64,000 nt of DNA, taken from the NCBI RefSeq assembly GCF_001553605.1, contig NZ_CP014229.1, positions 2,198,501 through 2,262,500 of the forward strand, read 5' to 3'. Origin of the DNA: Desulfovibrio fairfieldensis (GTDB lineage: Bacteria; Desulfobacterota; Desulfovibrionia; Desulfovibrionales; Desulfovibrionaceae). The position numbers and the translations under genes are program-made. Positions 53,708-63,304 of the stretch are shown here, one piece after another. The notes under the pieces are model-generated. The model ran no database searches and was not told the DNA's origin. It was given only the letters and a program-made list of their open reading frames with translations. Position 1 is the stretch's first letter, and every line of letters starts with the position of its first letter.

Positions 53708-55054
53708 ATGCTCCGTTATCTGCATCCGTGTCTGCTGTGGATTATTTTATTTCTGCTGCTTTTTCCCCTGCGGGCAACGGCGGCGTCGTTGCCCGCCCTT
53801 GATCTGGCTTTGGACCAAAGCCGCGCCCAGGCCAAAACGCTCGTCAACAAAGGCCGCTACGAGGAGGCCTATCAGCTCTACATGCGCCTGCTACGCGAAG
53901 AGCCGGACAATGACGAGACCAATTACGGCCTGGCTCTGGCCGCCGCCCGCACCCGGCGCTATTCCCAGGCCATGCTGGCCTTTGAACGACTCATCGACCG
54001 CTACCCGGCGGACGCCAAGCTGCGCCGCTCCCTGGCCGATGTCTATCTGCGCCTGGGCGACAGGGGCGCGGCCCGCCGCGAACTGGATCTGGCCCGCCAG
54101 TACGACCCGACCCTTACGGAAGAGCGTATCGCTCGCGTGCTGGACAGCCTGGAAAGCGTTCAGTCCCGCTTTCAGGCCCACGGCCGGCTCAGCGGCGGCG
54201 TCATGTACGACTCCAACGCCAATCAGGGTCCGGCTTCGGACAAGATGAGCCTCGGGCTTTTCGACAATCTGACCGTGCACGGGGTCAAGGCCGTGGACAG
54301 CTGGGGCTCCTACCTCAACGGCATGCTGGACGCGGGCTGGCGGCTGGGAGAGGACAGCGCCTGGTGGTTCGTTTCGGACATCGCTTTTTTCAAGCGCTGG
54401 AACGGCAATCCCAAGTTGCCCGTCAACAACGACTTTTCCTGGGGCCGGGCCGCGCTGGGGCTGCGGCATATGTCCTCCAGAACCCTCGCCGAACTGCGCG
54501 TCAAGGGAGAAATGGCCGACCAGAGCCTGGACCAGCGCGTGAGCGTGCTGGGGCCGGAGGGCACTTTCGTCTGGGCGGCGCTGCCCAACCTGCAGCTGAT
54601 CACCCGCGCCGCCGTGGAAAAGCGTGCCTATACCCTGGATATCGGCCGCGACGGCACCTATTGGTGGGTGGGGGAATACATGCGTGTGCTGCTGGGTTCG
54701 TCCGGCCATGAGATGACCCTGGGGATGCGCGCCCTGGGTTCGGCCGTGGACACCCCCGATTACAGCTACCACGGCCTGGAGGCCAGTCTGCGCCTGCGCC
54801 TCAAAGTTACGGACAAGTTCCAACTGTTGCCCTTTGCCAGCATGCGCCGCGAAAACTATGACGGCCCGGCCACCGTGCTGGAACAGGAATACCGCCGGGA
54901 CACGGTCTGCCGTACCGGGCTGTTCGCCCTGTACAACCTGACCTCCAGCCTCCAGGCGGAGGCCGGCGTGCAGTATGTGGACACCCGCTCCTCCTCCCCG
55001 CTCTATACTTACCGGCAGTATACCTTCAATATGGGCCTGGCCTGGACGTTCTGA
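53708..55054 (+). CDS. Slam-like TPR plus outer-membrane barrel protein
   Basis: 448 residues. A signal peptide (LHPCLLWIILFLLLFPLRAT) is followed by TPR-type repeats (about 35-150: GRYEEAYQLYMRLLREEPDN; RRYSQAMLAFERLIDRYPAD; AKLRRSLADVYLRLGDRGAA), then about 270 residues of alternating strands from HGRLSGGVMYDSNANQG to the terminal FNMGLAWTF. TPR followed by a roughly 14-stranded barrel is the architecture of Slam proteins (DUF560), outer-membrane translocons of type XI secretion. No good ribosome binding site precedes the ATG; translation may depend on the FecR gene. Confidence 0.75.
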   Translation: MLRYLHPCLLWIILFLLLFPLRATAASLPALDLALDQSRAQAKTLVNKGRYEEAYQLYMRLLREEPDNDETNYGLALAAARTRRYSQAMLAFERLIDRYPADAKLRRSLADVYLRLGDRGAARRELDLARQYDPTLTEERIARVLDSLESVQSRFQAHGRLSGGVMYDSNANQGPASDKMSLGLFDNLTVHGVKAVDSWGSYLNGMLDAGWRLGEDSAWWFVSDIAFFKRWNGNPKLPVNNDFSWGRAALGLRHMSSRTLAELRVKGEMADQSLDQRVSVLGPEGTFVWAALPNLQLITRAAVEKRAYTLDIGRDGTYWWVGEYMRVLLGSSGHEMTLGMRALGSAVDTPDYSYHGLEASLRLRLKVTDKFQLLPFASMRRENYDGPATVLEQEYRRDTVCRTGLFALYNLTSSLQAEAGVQYVDTRSSSPLYTYRQYTFNMGLAWTF

Positions 55055-55155
55055 GGCTGACGGCGCGGAGGCGGCGCACTGAAAACCAGAGACGACCTCG
55101 CGTGTCCGCTCTCTGGAACAGTACGGCGTTATTCAGCGCCGCACCGGTAGAAAAA

Positions 55156-55175
55156 GGCGGAGCCGCAGGCCCCGC
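55156..55175 (-). terminator. Intrinsic terminator of the 115-residue gene
   Basis: GGCGGAGCC and GGCCCCGCC nearly pair around three bases. On the minus strand the stem is followed by TTTTT. Confidence 0.75.
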
Positions 55176-55232
55176 CCGTGTGATGAGGATACATGCCGTC
55201 ACGCCGATAAAAGACACGTTTTCACTCCGACA

Positions 55233-55580
55233 TCAGTCGCCTTTGGTGACGAAAAAGACACTGATGCAGGCGGAATATCGCGAGCGATCTCTTCCCACAG
55301 TTACAAAAACATGGGTAGGAGTTGCGATAAGGCCCACATTTTCACCATCAGCGGGCGCGGCAAAGGGGAAAATGAAACTTTCTCCATTGACCGAACTCAG
55401 CCCGATTCCGGATGCGCCGCAGAAAAAATACGCATCGTCAATGCCATGGGCGAAACCGCCTTCCGCAAAGGCGGGCAGGCGGGGACAATGAAAATCCTGC
55501 CCCCAGATGATGCGGCCGTTAAATTTTCTGCCCGTATCATAACGCGTACTTGCCGGTTTGAATTCCAGGGCATTTTCCAT
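55233..55580 (-). CDS. Hypothetical protein, 115 residues
   Basis: Start ATG 55580 is 5 bases after GGAGG, with a strong promoter behind it and a terminator beyond the stop, so it looks like a complete expressed unit. The sequence is rich in Gly, Phe and small residues (HGIDDAYFFCGASGIGLSSV; NGESFIFPFAAPADGENVGL; THVFVTVGRDRSRYSACISV) and probably strand-forming. There is no signal peptide and no family I recognise. It points against the FecR/Slam pair and away from the CHASE2 cyclase. Confidence 0.65.
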   Translation of the reverse strand: MENALEFKPASTRYDTGRKFNGRIIWGQDFHCPRLPAFAEGGFAHGIDDAYFFCGASGIGLSSVNGESFIFPFAAPADGENVGLIATPTHVFVTVGRDRSRYSACISVFFVTKGD

Positions 55581-55641
55581 GGCGGCCTCCGTACTTCAAA
55601 ATTTTAGTACATAATCACAGCCTAGTAGCACATCTTGTATA

Positions 55642-55671
55642 ATTATAGAATAACAAATCAAAAACTGTCAA
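55642..55671 (-). promoter_or_regulatory. Strong sigma70-type promoter of the 115-residue gene
   Basis: Read on the minus strand: TTGACA (55671-55666), 18 bases, TATAAT (55647-55642), both perfect. The start codon is about 60 bases downstream. The remaining 55672-55975 shows no gene; it must hold the cyclase promoter. Confidence 0.8.
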
Positions 55672-55975
55672 CTATCCCGCATCCCGGCAGAACCACCGGG
55701 CAGAAAGGACTCCGCCGCTTAATAACGCACTGCACATAGGGAACGTTGCCTGTCACATCAAAGAGCCTGCTTCTCTCTGCGCATTCGCATGCGCCGTATC
55801 GGAACAGGTATCTCCGCACGGCTCGAAGCAGCGTGCAAGAATGCTCCATACCCTTTATCCCCAGTTTTACGCGCCCGTCCCAAGTTTGGCTTCAGGAGTA
55901 TCCGAACCGCGTCCTTGAACCTTCGCCGTCCTTGAGGCAGAGTGAGGCACCAGCCACCAGGAGGGCCGGAGGAGC

Positions 55976-58177
55976 ATGTCCAGACCACTATCCCGACATC
56001 CGGCCTTGCGGCGCGCGGCCCTGGCCCTGTTGCCCGGCTTGGCCGTCAGCGGCCTGATGCTGTTGCTGTACCTGTTGCAGCCGCCCCTGCTTCGGCAGCT
56101 CGACAATGAAATATACGATCTTTTTCTGACTTCCCGGCGGGCGCCGCCGCCCTCGGATGCGCCCGTGGTGGTGGACATCGATGAAAAAAGCCTGGCCGCA
56201 TACGGCCAGTGGCCCTGGCCCCGCTACCTGGTGGCCCGGCTTATCGACAATCTGACCCGAAACGGCGCGGCCTCCGTGGCTCTGGATATTCTGCTGGCCG
56301 AGCCGGACCGCAGTTCGCCCAATCTGCTGCGCCAGCGGCTGCGCAAGGATTTCGGGGTGGAACTTGATCTGCAAAAGCTGCCCCCCGGCCTGGCGGACAA
56401 CGACGCCATGCTGGCCGCGACGCTGGCCCGCAGTCCCGCGGTGCTCGGCGTATTCATGCAGTTCGACCCGTATAAAGCCCCGCCCTCATCCCTGCCCCGC
56501 CCCACGGGGCTGGCCGAGCAGACGCCCGCGGGCGCGCCGCCGCCGCGCGATACCGTGCTGCGCGCCACGTCGGCCCTGCTGCCCCTGCCTGTTTTCAGCC
56601 GGGCCGCGCCGACAGGGGCCATCAACGTGGCCCCCGGCACGGACGGCGTGGTGCGCGAAGTGCCCCTGCTCTACCGCCTGGGCGACAATATTTACGCCAA
56701 CCTCTCCCTGCGTGCCCTGATGCGCGGCCTGGACGTCAAAACCATGATTCTGCGCTCCGGCCCCGAGGGTCTCACGGAAATCCGGCTGGGGCCCTACCGC
56801 ATCCCGGTTTCGACACGGGGCCTGATGCGCGTGCCCTTCAAGGGTCCGCGCGGCGTCTACCCCTATTACAGCGCCGTGGACATTCTGGAAAAACGCGTGC
56901 CGCCGGAGCAGCTGGAGGGGCGGGTCGTGTTTGTGGGCACGTCCGCGGCCGGGCTTCAGGATATTCGCGCCACGCCCTTCGACGCGGTCTATCCCGGCGT
57001 GGAAGTGCACGCCGCGGTGGTGGACGCCATCCTGAACCAGGACCACATCGTACAGCCGGATGCCACGCCCGGCATCCAGGCCCTGGCGATCCTGCTGGCC
57101 GGACTGACCGCGGCTTTGGTATTCAGCTTCACCCGCGCCTTTATTTACGGCCCGGCCTGCCTGCTCCTGGCCGGTGGCGCGATCTGGGGCTCCGGCCATC
57201 TTTTCGCCCAGGGCCAGTTCATTTCCCCGCTCTATGTGGTGCTGACCATCCTGGCTCAGGGGCTCTGCATCCTGCCCGTGCGCTTCTGGCAGGAGGAAAG
57301 ACAGAAGCGCGTACTGCGCCAGGCTTTCAGCCGCTATGTGGCGCCGGAGGTCGTGGCCCGCATCGCCGCGCGCGAAGGCGACATCTTCGCCGGTGAGGAA
57401 CGCGACGTCAGTGTGCTGTTTACCGACATACGCGGCTTCACCAGCCTCTCGGAAAAGCTGGAGCCACAACAGGTGGTGGCCCTGCTCAACCGCTATTTCA
57501 CGCCCATGACCGCCTGTGTGCGGGACAGCGGCGGCACGCTGGACAAGTTTATCGGCGACGCCATCATGGCCTTCTGGAACGCCCCCCTGGACGTGCCGGA
57601 CCATCCCCGGCGCGCCGTGGCCGCCGCCGTGCGCATGCAGGCCCTGCTGCGCGGGCTCAATCCCGTGTTGGAAAAGGAATTCGGCGTGCGCCTGCGCATC
57701 GGCGCGGGCCTGCACTGCGGGCCGGTCTACGTGGGCAATATGGGGTCCGAGGATCTGCTGGACTACACCTGCATCGGCGACACGGTCAATCTGGCCTCGC
57801 GCCTGGAGGGCATGTGCGCCAAATACGGGGTGAGCGTCGTGGTCAGCGGCGCCATGGCGGAGCGCTGCGGCGCGGCCTTTTACTTCCGCGCCCTGGACAG
57901 CATCCGGGTCAAGGGCAAATCCAGGCCGGTAGCCATCTTTTCCGTGCATGAGCAGGAGGAAGCCCGGCGCCGCGAAGCGGAATTCGCCACCGCGCGAGAC
58001 GCGCTGCAATGCTATATACAGGGGAATTTTACCGCCGCCGGAAGACTATTCGGGCGCTTGCGCGAATCCTCCACTGAGAGTAACGTACTTTACGAATTAT
58101 ACAGCGGCCGTTGCGCGGCGCTTTGCGCGGACCCGCCCGAAAATTGGGATGGTATCTGGACGTTTAACAGCAAATGA
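55976..58177 (+). CDS. CHASE2-domain adenylate cyclase (class III)
   Basis: 733 residues. After TM1 (about 18-38) comes an extracytoplasmic CHASE2 domain (RQLDNEIYDLFLTSR; VVVDIDEKSLAAYGQWPWPR; ending FVGTSAAGLQDIRATPFD), three more helices (about 360-435), then the catalytic domain from about 470: VSVLFTDIRGFTSLSEKL with the metal-binding Asp, DKFIGDAIMAFWNAP and DYTCIGDTVNLASRLEG. It should make cAMP in response to an outside signal. CHASE2 cyclases are often found with FecR-domain exported proteins, as here. A short helical tail follows. GGAGG precedes the ATG. Confidence 0.92.
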   Translation: MSRPLSRHPALRRAALALLPGLAVSGLMLLLYLLQPPLLRQLDNEIYDLFLTSRRAPPPSDAPVVVDIDEKSLAAYGQWPWPRYLVARLIDNLTRNGAASVALDILLAEPDRSSPNLLRQRLRKDFGVELDLQKLPPGLADNDAMLAATLARSPAVLGVFMQFDPYKAPPSSLPRPTGLAEQTPAGAPPPRDTVLRATSALLPLPVFSRAAPTGAINVAPGTDGVVREVPLLYRLGDNIYANLSLRALMRGLDVKTMILRSGPEGLTEIRLGPYRIPVSTRGLMRVPFKGPRGVYPYYSAVDILEKRVPPEQLEGRVVFVGTSAAGLQDIRATPFDAVYPGVEVHAAVVDAILNQDHIVQPDATPGIQALAILLAGLTAALVFSFTRAFIYGPACLLLAGGAIWGSGHLFAQGQFISPLYVVLTILAQGLCILPVRFWQEERQKRVLRQAFSRYVAPEVVARIAAREGDIFAGEERDVSVLFTDIRGFTSLSEKLEPQQVVALLNRYFTPMTACVRDSGGTLDKFIGDAIMAFWNAPLDVPDHPRRAVAAAVRMQALLRGLNPVLEKEFGVRLRIGAGLHCGPVYVGNMGSEDLLDYTCIGDTVNLASRLEGMCAKYGVSVVVSGAMAERCGAAFYFRALDSIRVKGKSRPVAIFSVHEQEEARRREAEFATARDALQCYIQGNFTAAGRLFGRLRESSTESNVLYELYSGRCAALCADPPENWDGIWTFNSK

Positions 58178-58184
58178 GATTGAC

Positions 58185-60224
58185 ATGAAAATCCGGCTGT
58201 GGGGGACGCGAGGTTCCGTCCCCGTGTCCTCGCCGCAAATGACGCGTTACGGGGGCGACACGACCTGCATTGAAGTCAGGAGCGAATCAGGCGGCCGCCT
58301 GATTCTGGATGCCGGTACCGGCATCCACGCCCTGGGCGACAGCATGGATCATGAAATCCCCACGGATTGCACCATCTGTTTCAGCCACGCCCATTGGGAC
58401 CACCTTCAGGGCCTGCCCCATTTCAAGCCGCTTTACAATCCCAACTGGCACCTGAGCCTGCGCGGCCCCGTTCTTGCCGGAGACGTTCCTTTCTCCCAAA
58501 ACCTGCTGGAAATCTTTGACGAAAAACATTTTCCCGTGCCCTGGCGGGAACTGCCCCGGCGGCCCATCCTGGAATTCACGCCCGGCGAGCAGTTCCAGGT
58601 GGACGACATGACGGTGAAAACCTGTCCCACAGCCCACCCCGGTTCCTGCGCGGCCTACCGCATTGAGGCCGACGGCTGGAGCTTCGTTTTTACCGGCGAC
58701 CACGAATGCGGCGACAAGGGCGACAGCAAGGCCACGAAACGCCTGCTGGATTTCATGGCCGGAGCGGATGTGGCCCTGGTGGACGGGCATTATTTTCTCA
58801 AAGACTACCCCCTGCACCAAGGGTGGGGGCACAGCGCCATGGAGCAGTGGCCCGCGCTCCTGGCCGGACGCGGCGTCAAACACCTGATCTACACCCATTA
58901 CGACCCTTCCTACTGCGACAGGGAGCTGGATAAGGTTTTTGACGCCCTGCGTGAAAACTGCCGCCTGCCGATTTCCCTCCAGTTGGGCTGCCAGGGCATG
59001 CTGATCACGGCTGACGGCGGCGAAACGGAAGAGCGGGAAGAAAGCCTGGAGTCCATTAACTGCAAACTCTGCGATTTCTTCCATCGCATTTCACACTTTT
59101 CCGACACCAACGTTGTTCTGGACAGCGTCCTGAATCAGGCCCGCGCCTTGAGCAACGCCGATGCGGGAACCATCTACCTGTTGGAAAACAACAGCCTGGT
59201 TTTTTCCTACGCGGCCAACGACACGCTGTTTCCAGGCTCGGAAGCCAATAAATACGCCTACCTTAACGCCAGCCTGCCCCTGGACACCGCTTCCATCGCC
59301 GGTTTCGTGGCCTGCACGGGCCGCGTCCTGAACATCCCGGACGTGCGCGCCATTCCCCGGAGCGAGCCCTATACCTTCAACGACGCCTTTGACCTTGCCA
59401 CGGGATATCGCACGGTTTCCATGCTCACCGTGCCCTTTACGGACGTGCAGAACAGGATTCTCGGCGTCCTGCAACTGATCAACAGCGTAAAAAACGGCCG
59501 GATCCAGGCCTTCCCGCCCAACACGGTACGCTATGTGGGCCGCCTGGTGATGCTGGCCGGCAATTCCCTGGAACGGGCGCGCCTGGCTAATGACCTGATT
59601 CTGCGCATGCTCAGGACGGCCTCGTTGCGTGACCCGCGCGAGACGGCCAGCCATGTGCGCCGGGTGGGGGCCATGGCCGCTGAAATCTACCACCGCTGGG
59701 CGGAAAAACACGGCCTGAGCGCCGAGGAAATCCGCGCGGCCAAGGGCCGTTTGCGCTTGGCGGCCATGCTCCATGACGTGGGCAAGGTGGGCATACCCGA
59801 CGCCATCCTGAAAAAACCCGGCCGCCTCACGCCCGAGGAACGCCGAATCATGGAAAAGCATGCGGTCATGGGCGCCAGGCTGTTTGAAAACGCCACTCAG
59901 GATGTGGACATGCTGGCCCATACCATCGCCCTGCACCACCACCAGAAATGGAACGGTTCGGGCTATACCGGTTCGGACAAGCATCCCCTGCTGTCCGGTA
60001 CGGACATCCCCCTGGAAGCCCGGATCACGGCCATTGCCGACGTCTATGACGCGCTTATTTCCCGGCGTTGCTACAAGGAAGCCTGGGATGTAAAAGACGC
60101 TCTGGACATTCTGCGCAACGACTCGGGAAGCCATTTCGACCCGGAACTGGTGGATGTCTTTATGGAAATCCACGACGTGATTACCGCCATCTGCAAGCGC
60201 TTTCCTGACCTGGAGGACGCGTGA
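58185..60224 (+). CDS. Metallo-beta-lactamase fold, GAF and HD-GYP fusion
   Basis: 679 residues. Residues 1-285 are an MBL-fold hydrolase (RLWGTRGSVPV; metal ligands in FSHAHWDHLQGL; TGDHECGD), similar to phosphodiesterase-like MBL proteins. About 300-465 form a GAF-like domain (DSVLNQARALSNADAGTIYL). The rest is HD-GYP: MLHDVGKVGIPDAILKKPG near 528 and IALHHHQKWNGSGYTGS, where GYP reads GYT. HD-GYP domains hydrolyse c-di-GMP. The start is 7 bases after the cyclase stop, so the two are probably co-translated. One protein may couple two phosphodiesterase activities. Confidence 0.88.
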   Translation: MKIRLWGTRGSVPVSSPQMTRYGGDTTCIEVRSESGGRLILDAGTGIHALGDSMDHEIPTDCTICFSHAHWDHLQGLPHFKPLYNPNWHLSLRGPVLAGDVPFSQNLLEIFDEKHFPVPWRELPRRPILEFTPGEQFQVDDMTVKTCPTAHPGSCAAYRIEADGWSFVFTGDHECGDKGDSKATKRLLDFMAGADVALVDGHYFLKDYPLHQGWGHSAMEQWPALLAGRGVKHLIYTHYDPSYCDRELDKVFDALRENCRLPISLQLGCQGMLITADGGETEEREESLESINCKLCDFFHRISHFSDTNVVLDSVLNQARALSNADAGTIYLLENNSLVFSYAANDTLFPGSEANKYAYLNASLPLDTASIAGFVACTGRVLNIPDVRAIPRSEPYTFNDAFDLATGYRTVSMLTVPFTDVQNRILGVLQLINSVKNGRIQAFPPNTVRYVGRLVMLAGNSLERARLANDLILRMLRTASLRDPRETASHVRRVGAMAAEIYHRWAEKHGLSAEEIRAAKGRLRLAAMLHDVGKVGIPDAILKKPGRLTPEERRIMEKHAVMGARLFENATQDVDMLAHTIALHHHQKWNGSGYTGSDKHPLLSGTDIPLEARITAIADVYDALISRRCYKEAWDVKDALDILRNDSGSHFDPELVDVFMEIHDVITAICKRFPDLEDA

Positions 60225-60273
<49 letters not shown>

Positions 60274-60293
60274 ATCGTGAAGAGAGCCAGCGT

Positions 60294-63185
60294 ATGACGT
60301 CTCCCTTTTCGCGCATTCTGAGCGTGCTTCTGACCATCTGTTTTCTGTCGGCTCCTCTCTCCTTGCGCGCCATGGAAGGCACGGAAACGGCCCGCGTCGG
60401 CTATTACGAAGACGGCGACTATATGCGCCGCACTCACAGCGGCGAGTATGTCGGCTTCAATTTTGAATATCTGCAGGAGATTTCCAAATTCAGCGGCCTG
60501 ACCTACCAGGTGGTGGACGGCGTGAGTTGGGAACATACCCTGGAGATGCTCGAAAAAGGCGAAATCGACATCTTGCCCGCCGTGTACTACACGCCGGAAC
60601 GGGCCAAGAAGATGCTTTTTTCCGAGCTGCCCATGCTGAGCCTGTACACCACGCTCAACGTCCGGGCGGACGACGGGCGTTACTCCTATGAGGACTTTCC
60701 CTCCTTCCGGGGCATGAAGGTGGGCATCATCGCCAACAGCAAGGACGGCGAAAAATTCCGCCAGTACTGCCGGGACAACGGCCTGGACCTGATCATTGTT
60801 CCCTATGCGGAAACCGCCGGCCTGCTTGACGCGCTGGCGGACAAAACCCTGGACGGCGTGGCCATCACCCACCTGGGCCGCAACAGCATTTTCCGCAGCG
60901 TGGCCCAGTTTTCGCCGGAGCCCATGTATATTGCCGTGGCCAAGGACCGGCCGGATCTGCTGGCCCGCATCAACAAGGCCATGAACATCATCGACCTGCG
61001 CGATCCCTATTACGCCATGCGCCTGCACGCCAAGTATTTCTCGGTCAGCACGGAGCAGAAGCCCGTTTTTACCGAGCAGGAAGAGGCGTTCATCGCCAAG
61101 AAAAAGATTATCAAAGCCTCGTATGATCCCAGCTGGGCGCCTCTGGAATATACGGATCCCGCGACAGGCCGCTTTATCGGCGTGGTGGCGGACCTTTTCA
61201 AGCATATCGAGAGCGAGAGCGGCCTGCTCTTTGACTTTATACCGCTGCCCCAGTTGAAGGGGCTGGAAATGGCCGCCAAGGGCGAGATTGATGTGGTCTG
61301 TGTCATGGCCGGAGACTACCTCTGGAATAAACACTACAACCTCAATACCACCGGCGAATACCTGAGCAGCCCGGCCCTTCTGGTCCGCCCGAGGCAGGGA
61401 GGAGAGATCAAAACCATTGCCCTGCAGCAGGGCTACTGGCTTTCCAAGAGCATCGCCGAGGAGAATCCCGGCAAAAAAATTCTGTATTACGATTCCGTGA
61501 AAGAATGTTTCGATGCCCTGCTGGAAGGCAAGGCCGACGTCACCTACGCCAATGCCCATATCGTCAACTACCTGCGGGCCGAACCGCGTTACGCCGCACT
61601 GAACGCGACGCCCCTGGGCAGATACACCAGCCAGTTGCGCATCGGCGTTTCCCGCCATGCCGATCCCCGTTTGTTCGCCATTCTGGACAAGTGCGTCCAG
61701 TACACCTCCATGGAAGAGATGGACGACCTGGTGCTGAAAAATACCATCAAGCCCCGCAGCATCCGCCTGCGTGATTTTGTGGCCGAGCACCCGGCGGAGG
61801 TCATCAGCGGCATTGTGGCCGTATTCGGCCTGATCATCCTCTTGCTGGCATACAGCCTGGCCATGAAATCCAGGCACAATGTGCAGATCCAATCCCTGCT
61901 CTACAGGGACCGGCTGACCGGCCTGGACAATATCGACAAGTTCTATGTGGAATGCAACCAGCTGCTGGCCGGTTCCAAAAACGAATACGCCCTGCTCTAC
62001 GGCGACATCAGCCAGTTCAAGATCGTCAACGACAACTTCGGTTTTGCCGTGGGCGACGAACTGCTCCGCGCCTACGCGGCCATTCTGCGGGACAGCGTCG
62101 GCCAGGGCGAGCGTTGCGCGCGCGTTTCCGCCGACCACTTCATCCTGTTGTTGCGCTACCAAGGCTGGGAACAACTGCTGGCGCGCACCAAAGACATGGC
62201 CCAGTCCCTGGACGTCTGGCGCTATGCCCAGGGCCTTCCCTACAAAATAGGCACGGCCTTCGGCGCTTATCTGGTGAACAAGACGGAAAAGCACAATATC
62301 CATCTCATGCTGGATCTGGCCAACTACGCCCGCAGAAACGCCAAACTGACCATGCGCGGCCCTCTGGTGCTCTATGACGAAAAAATGCGCCAGGACGCCC
62401 TGTTGCAGCAGGAATTGAGCGGGCACCTGGAAAATGCCCTGGAACAGGGCGAACTGACGGCATGGTTCCAGCCCAAGGTGGACATGCCCAGCGGCGAAAT
62501 CATCGGCAGCGAGGCGCTGGTGCGCTGGAATCACCCGGCGCGCGGCCTGCTCATGCCTGGCCGCTTCATGCCCCTGTTCGAGCGCAACGGCGCGGTGGTC
62601 CAGATCGACATCTATGTTTTCGAACAGGTCTGCAAGGCTCTGAGCCAGTGGAACAAGCAGGGCCTGCCTGTTCACCCGGTGTCCTGCAATTTTTCCAGCC
62701 TGCATTTCGACCGGGCGGATTTTCCACGGCAACTGGCGGACATCGCCGCCCGTTATGAAGTGCCCCACGCGCTGCTGGAAGTGGAAATCACCGAAAGTTC
62801 CATCATGAGCAACCCGGAATCCGCCTGCGCCCAGATCATGCAGTTGAAGGAACGCGGCTTCCTGATTGCCATCGACGACTTTGGTTCCGGCTATTCCTCA
62901 CTGGGCCAGATCCAGCAGATCATGGCCGACGTGCTCAAGTTGGACCGCAGCTTTGTCCAGCGCAACATTCTCGGCGCGCGGGAACAGATCGTGCTCAGCA
63001 ACGTCATCCGCATGGCTACGGAACTGGGCATGTCGGTCATTTGCGAAGGCGTGGAAACCGGGGAGCAGGCGGATATCCTCATCCAGCTGGGCTGCCGCAA
63101 CGCCCAGGGCTTTTTTTACGCCAAACCCATGCCCAGGCGGGATTTTGAACAGCTTCTGCAAAAAGGGGCCCGGCTGCCGGTGTAA
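60294..63185 (+). CDS. Dual solute-binding-domain GGDEF-EAL protein, probable c-di-GMP phosphodiesterase
   Basis: 963 residues. A signal-like helix (LSVLLTICFLSAPLSLRAME) is followed by two tandem SBP_bac_3 periplasmic domains (about 30-245: RVGYYEDGDYMRRTHSGEYV; 255-490: KASYDPSWAPLEYTDPATGR), as in BvgS-type sensors. One helix at about 502-522 leads to a GGDEF domain whose signature reads SADHF, so probably inactive, and a complete EAL domain (SEALVRWNHP near 739; LLEVEITES; AIDDFGSGYSSL; VLKLDRSF; ICEGVETGEQ). It should hydrolyse c-di-GMP according to bound amino acids or similar ligands. Confidence 0.92.
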   Translation: MTSPFSRILSVLLTICFLSAPLSLRAMEGTETARVGYYEDGDYMRRTHSGEYVGFNFEYLQEISKFSGLTYQVVDGVSWEHTLEMLEKGEIDILPAVYYTPERAKKMLFSELPMLSLYTTLNVRADDGRYSYEDFPSFRGMKVGIIANSKDGEKFRQYCRDNGLDLIIVPYAETAGLLDALADKTLDGVAITHLGRNSIFRSVAQFSPEPMYIAVAKDRPDLLARINKAMNIIDLRDPYYAMRLHAKYFSVSTEQKPVFTEQEEAFIAKKKIIKASYDPSWAPLEYTDPATGRFIGVVADLFKHIESESGLLFDFIPLPQLKGLEMAAKGEIDVVCVMAGDYLWNKHYNLNTTGEYLSSPALLVRPRQGGEIKTIALQQGYWLSKSIAEENPGKKILYYDSVKECFDALLEGKADVTYANAHIVNYLRAEPRYAALNATPLGRYTSQLRIGVSRHADPRLFAILDKCVQYTSMEEMDDLVLKNTIKPRSIRLRDFVAEHPAEVISGIVAVFGLIILLLAYSLAMKSRHNVQIQSLLYRDRLTGLDNIDKFYVECNQLLAGSKNEYALLYGDISQFKIVNDNFGFAVGDELLRAYAAILRDSVGQGERCARVSADHFILLLRYQGWEQLLARTKDMAQSLDVWRYAQGLPYKIGTAFGAYLVNKTEKHNIHLMLDLANYARRNAKLTMRGPLVLYDEKMRQDALLQQELSGHLENALEQGELTAWFQPKVDMPSGEIIGSEALVRWNHPARGLLMPGRFMPLFERNGAVVQIDIYVFEQVCKALSQWNKQGLPVHPVSCNFSSLHFDRADFPRQLADIAARYEVPHALLEVEITESSIMSNPESACAQIMQLKERGFLIAIDDFGSGYSSLGQIQQIMADVLKLDRSFVQRNILGAREQIVLSNVIRMATELGMSVICEGVETGEQADILIQLGCRNAQGFFYAKPMPRRDFEQLLQKGARLPV

Positions 63186-63225
63186 GTCCCCTCTGAGCTG
63201 GTTTGCCTCAGGATGCTGAAAATTG

Positions 63226-63263
63226 CCGCCCGGCACGGATTTTTCTGAATCCGTGCCGGGCGG
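63226..63263. terminator. Long perfect hairpin between convergent genes
   Basis: CCGCCCGGCACGGATT (63226-63241) and its inverted copy (63248-63263) form a 16-base stem with a T-rich loop. It separates the EAL gene from the convergent glycosyltransferase. The T run afterwards is short, so termination may rely on the stem. Confidence 0.75.
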
Positions 63264-63304
63264 TTCTCCGTTTCAAGGCGGACGCTTTCGGGCAAAGAAG
63301 ATCG

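Noticed and set aside
55658..55849. Small Cys-rich minus-strand open frame
   Set aside because: No ribosome binding site or recognisable pattern, and it overlaps the promoter of the 115-residue gene.
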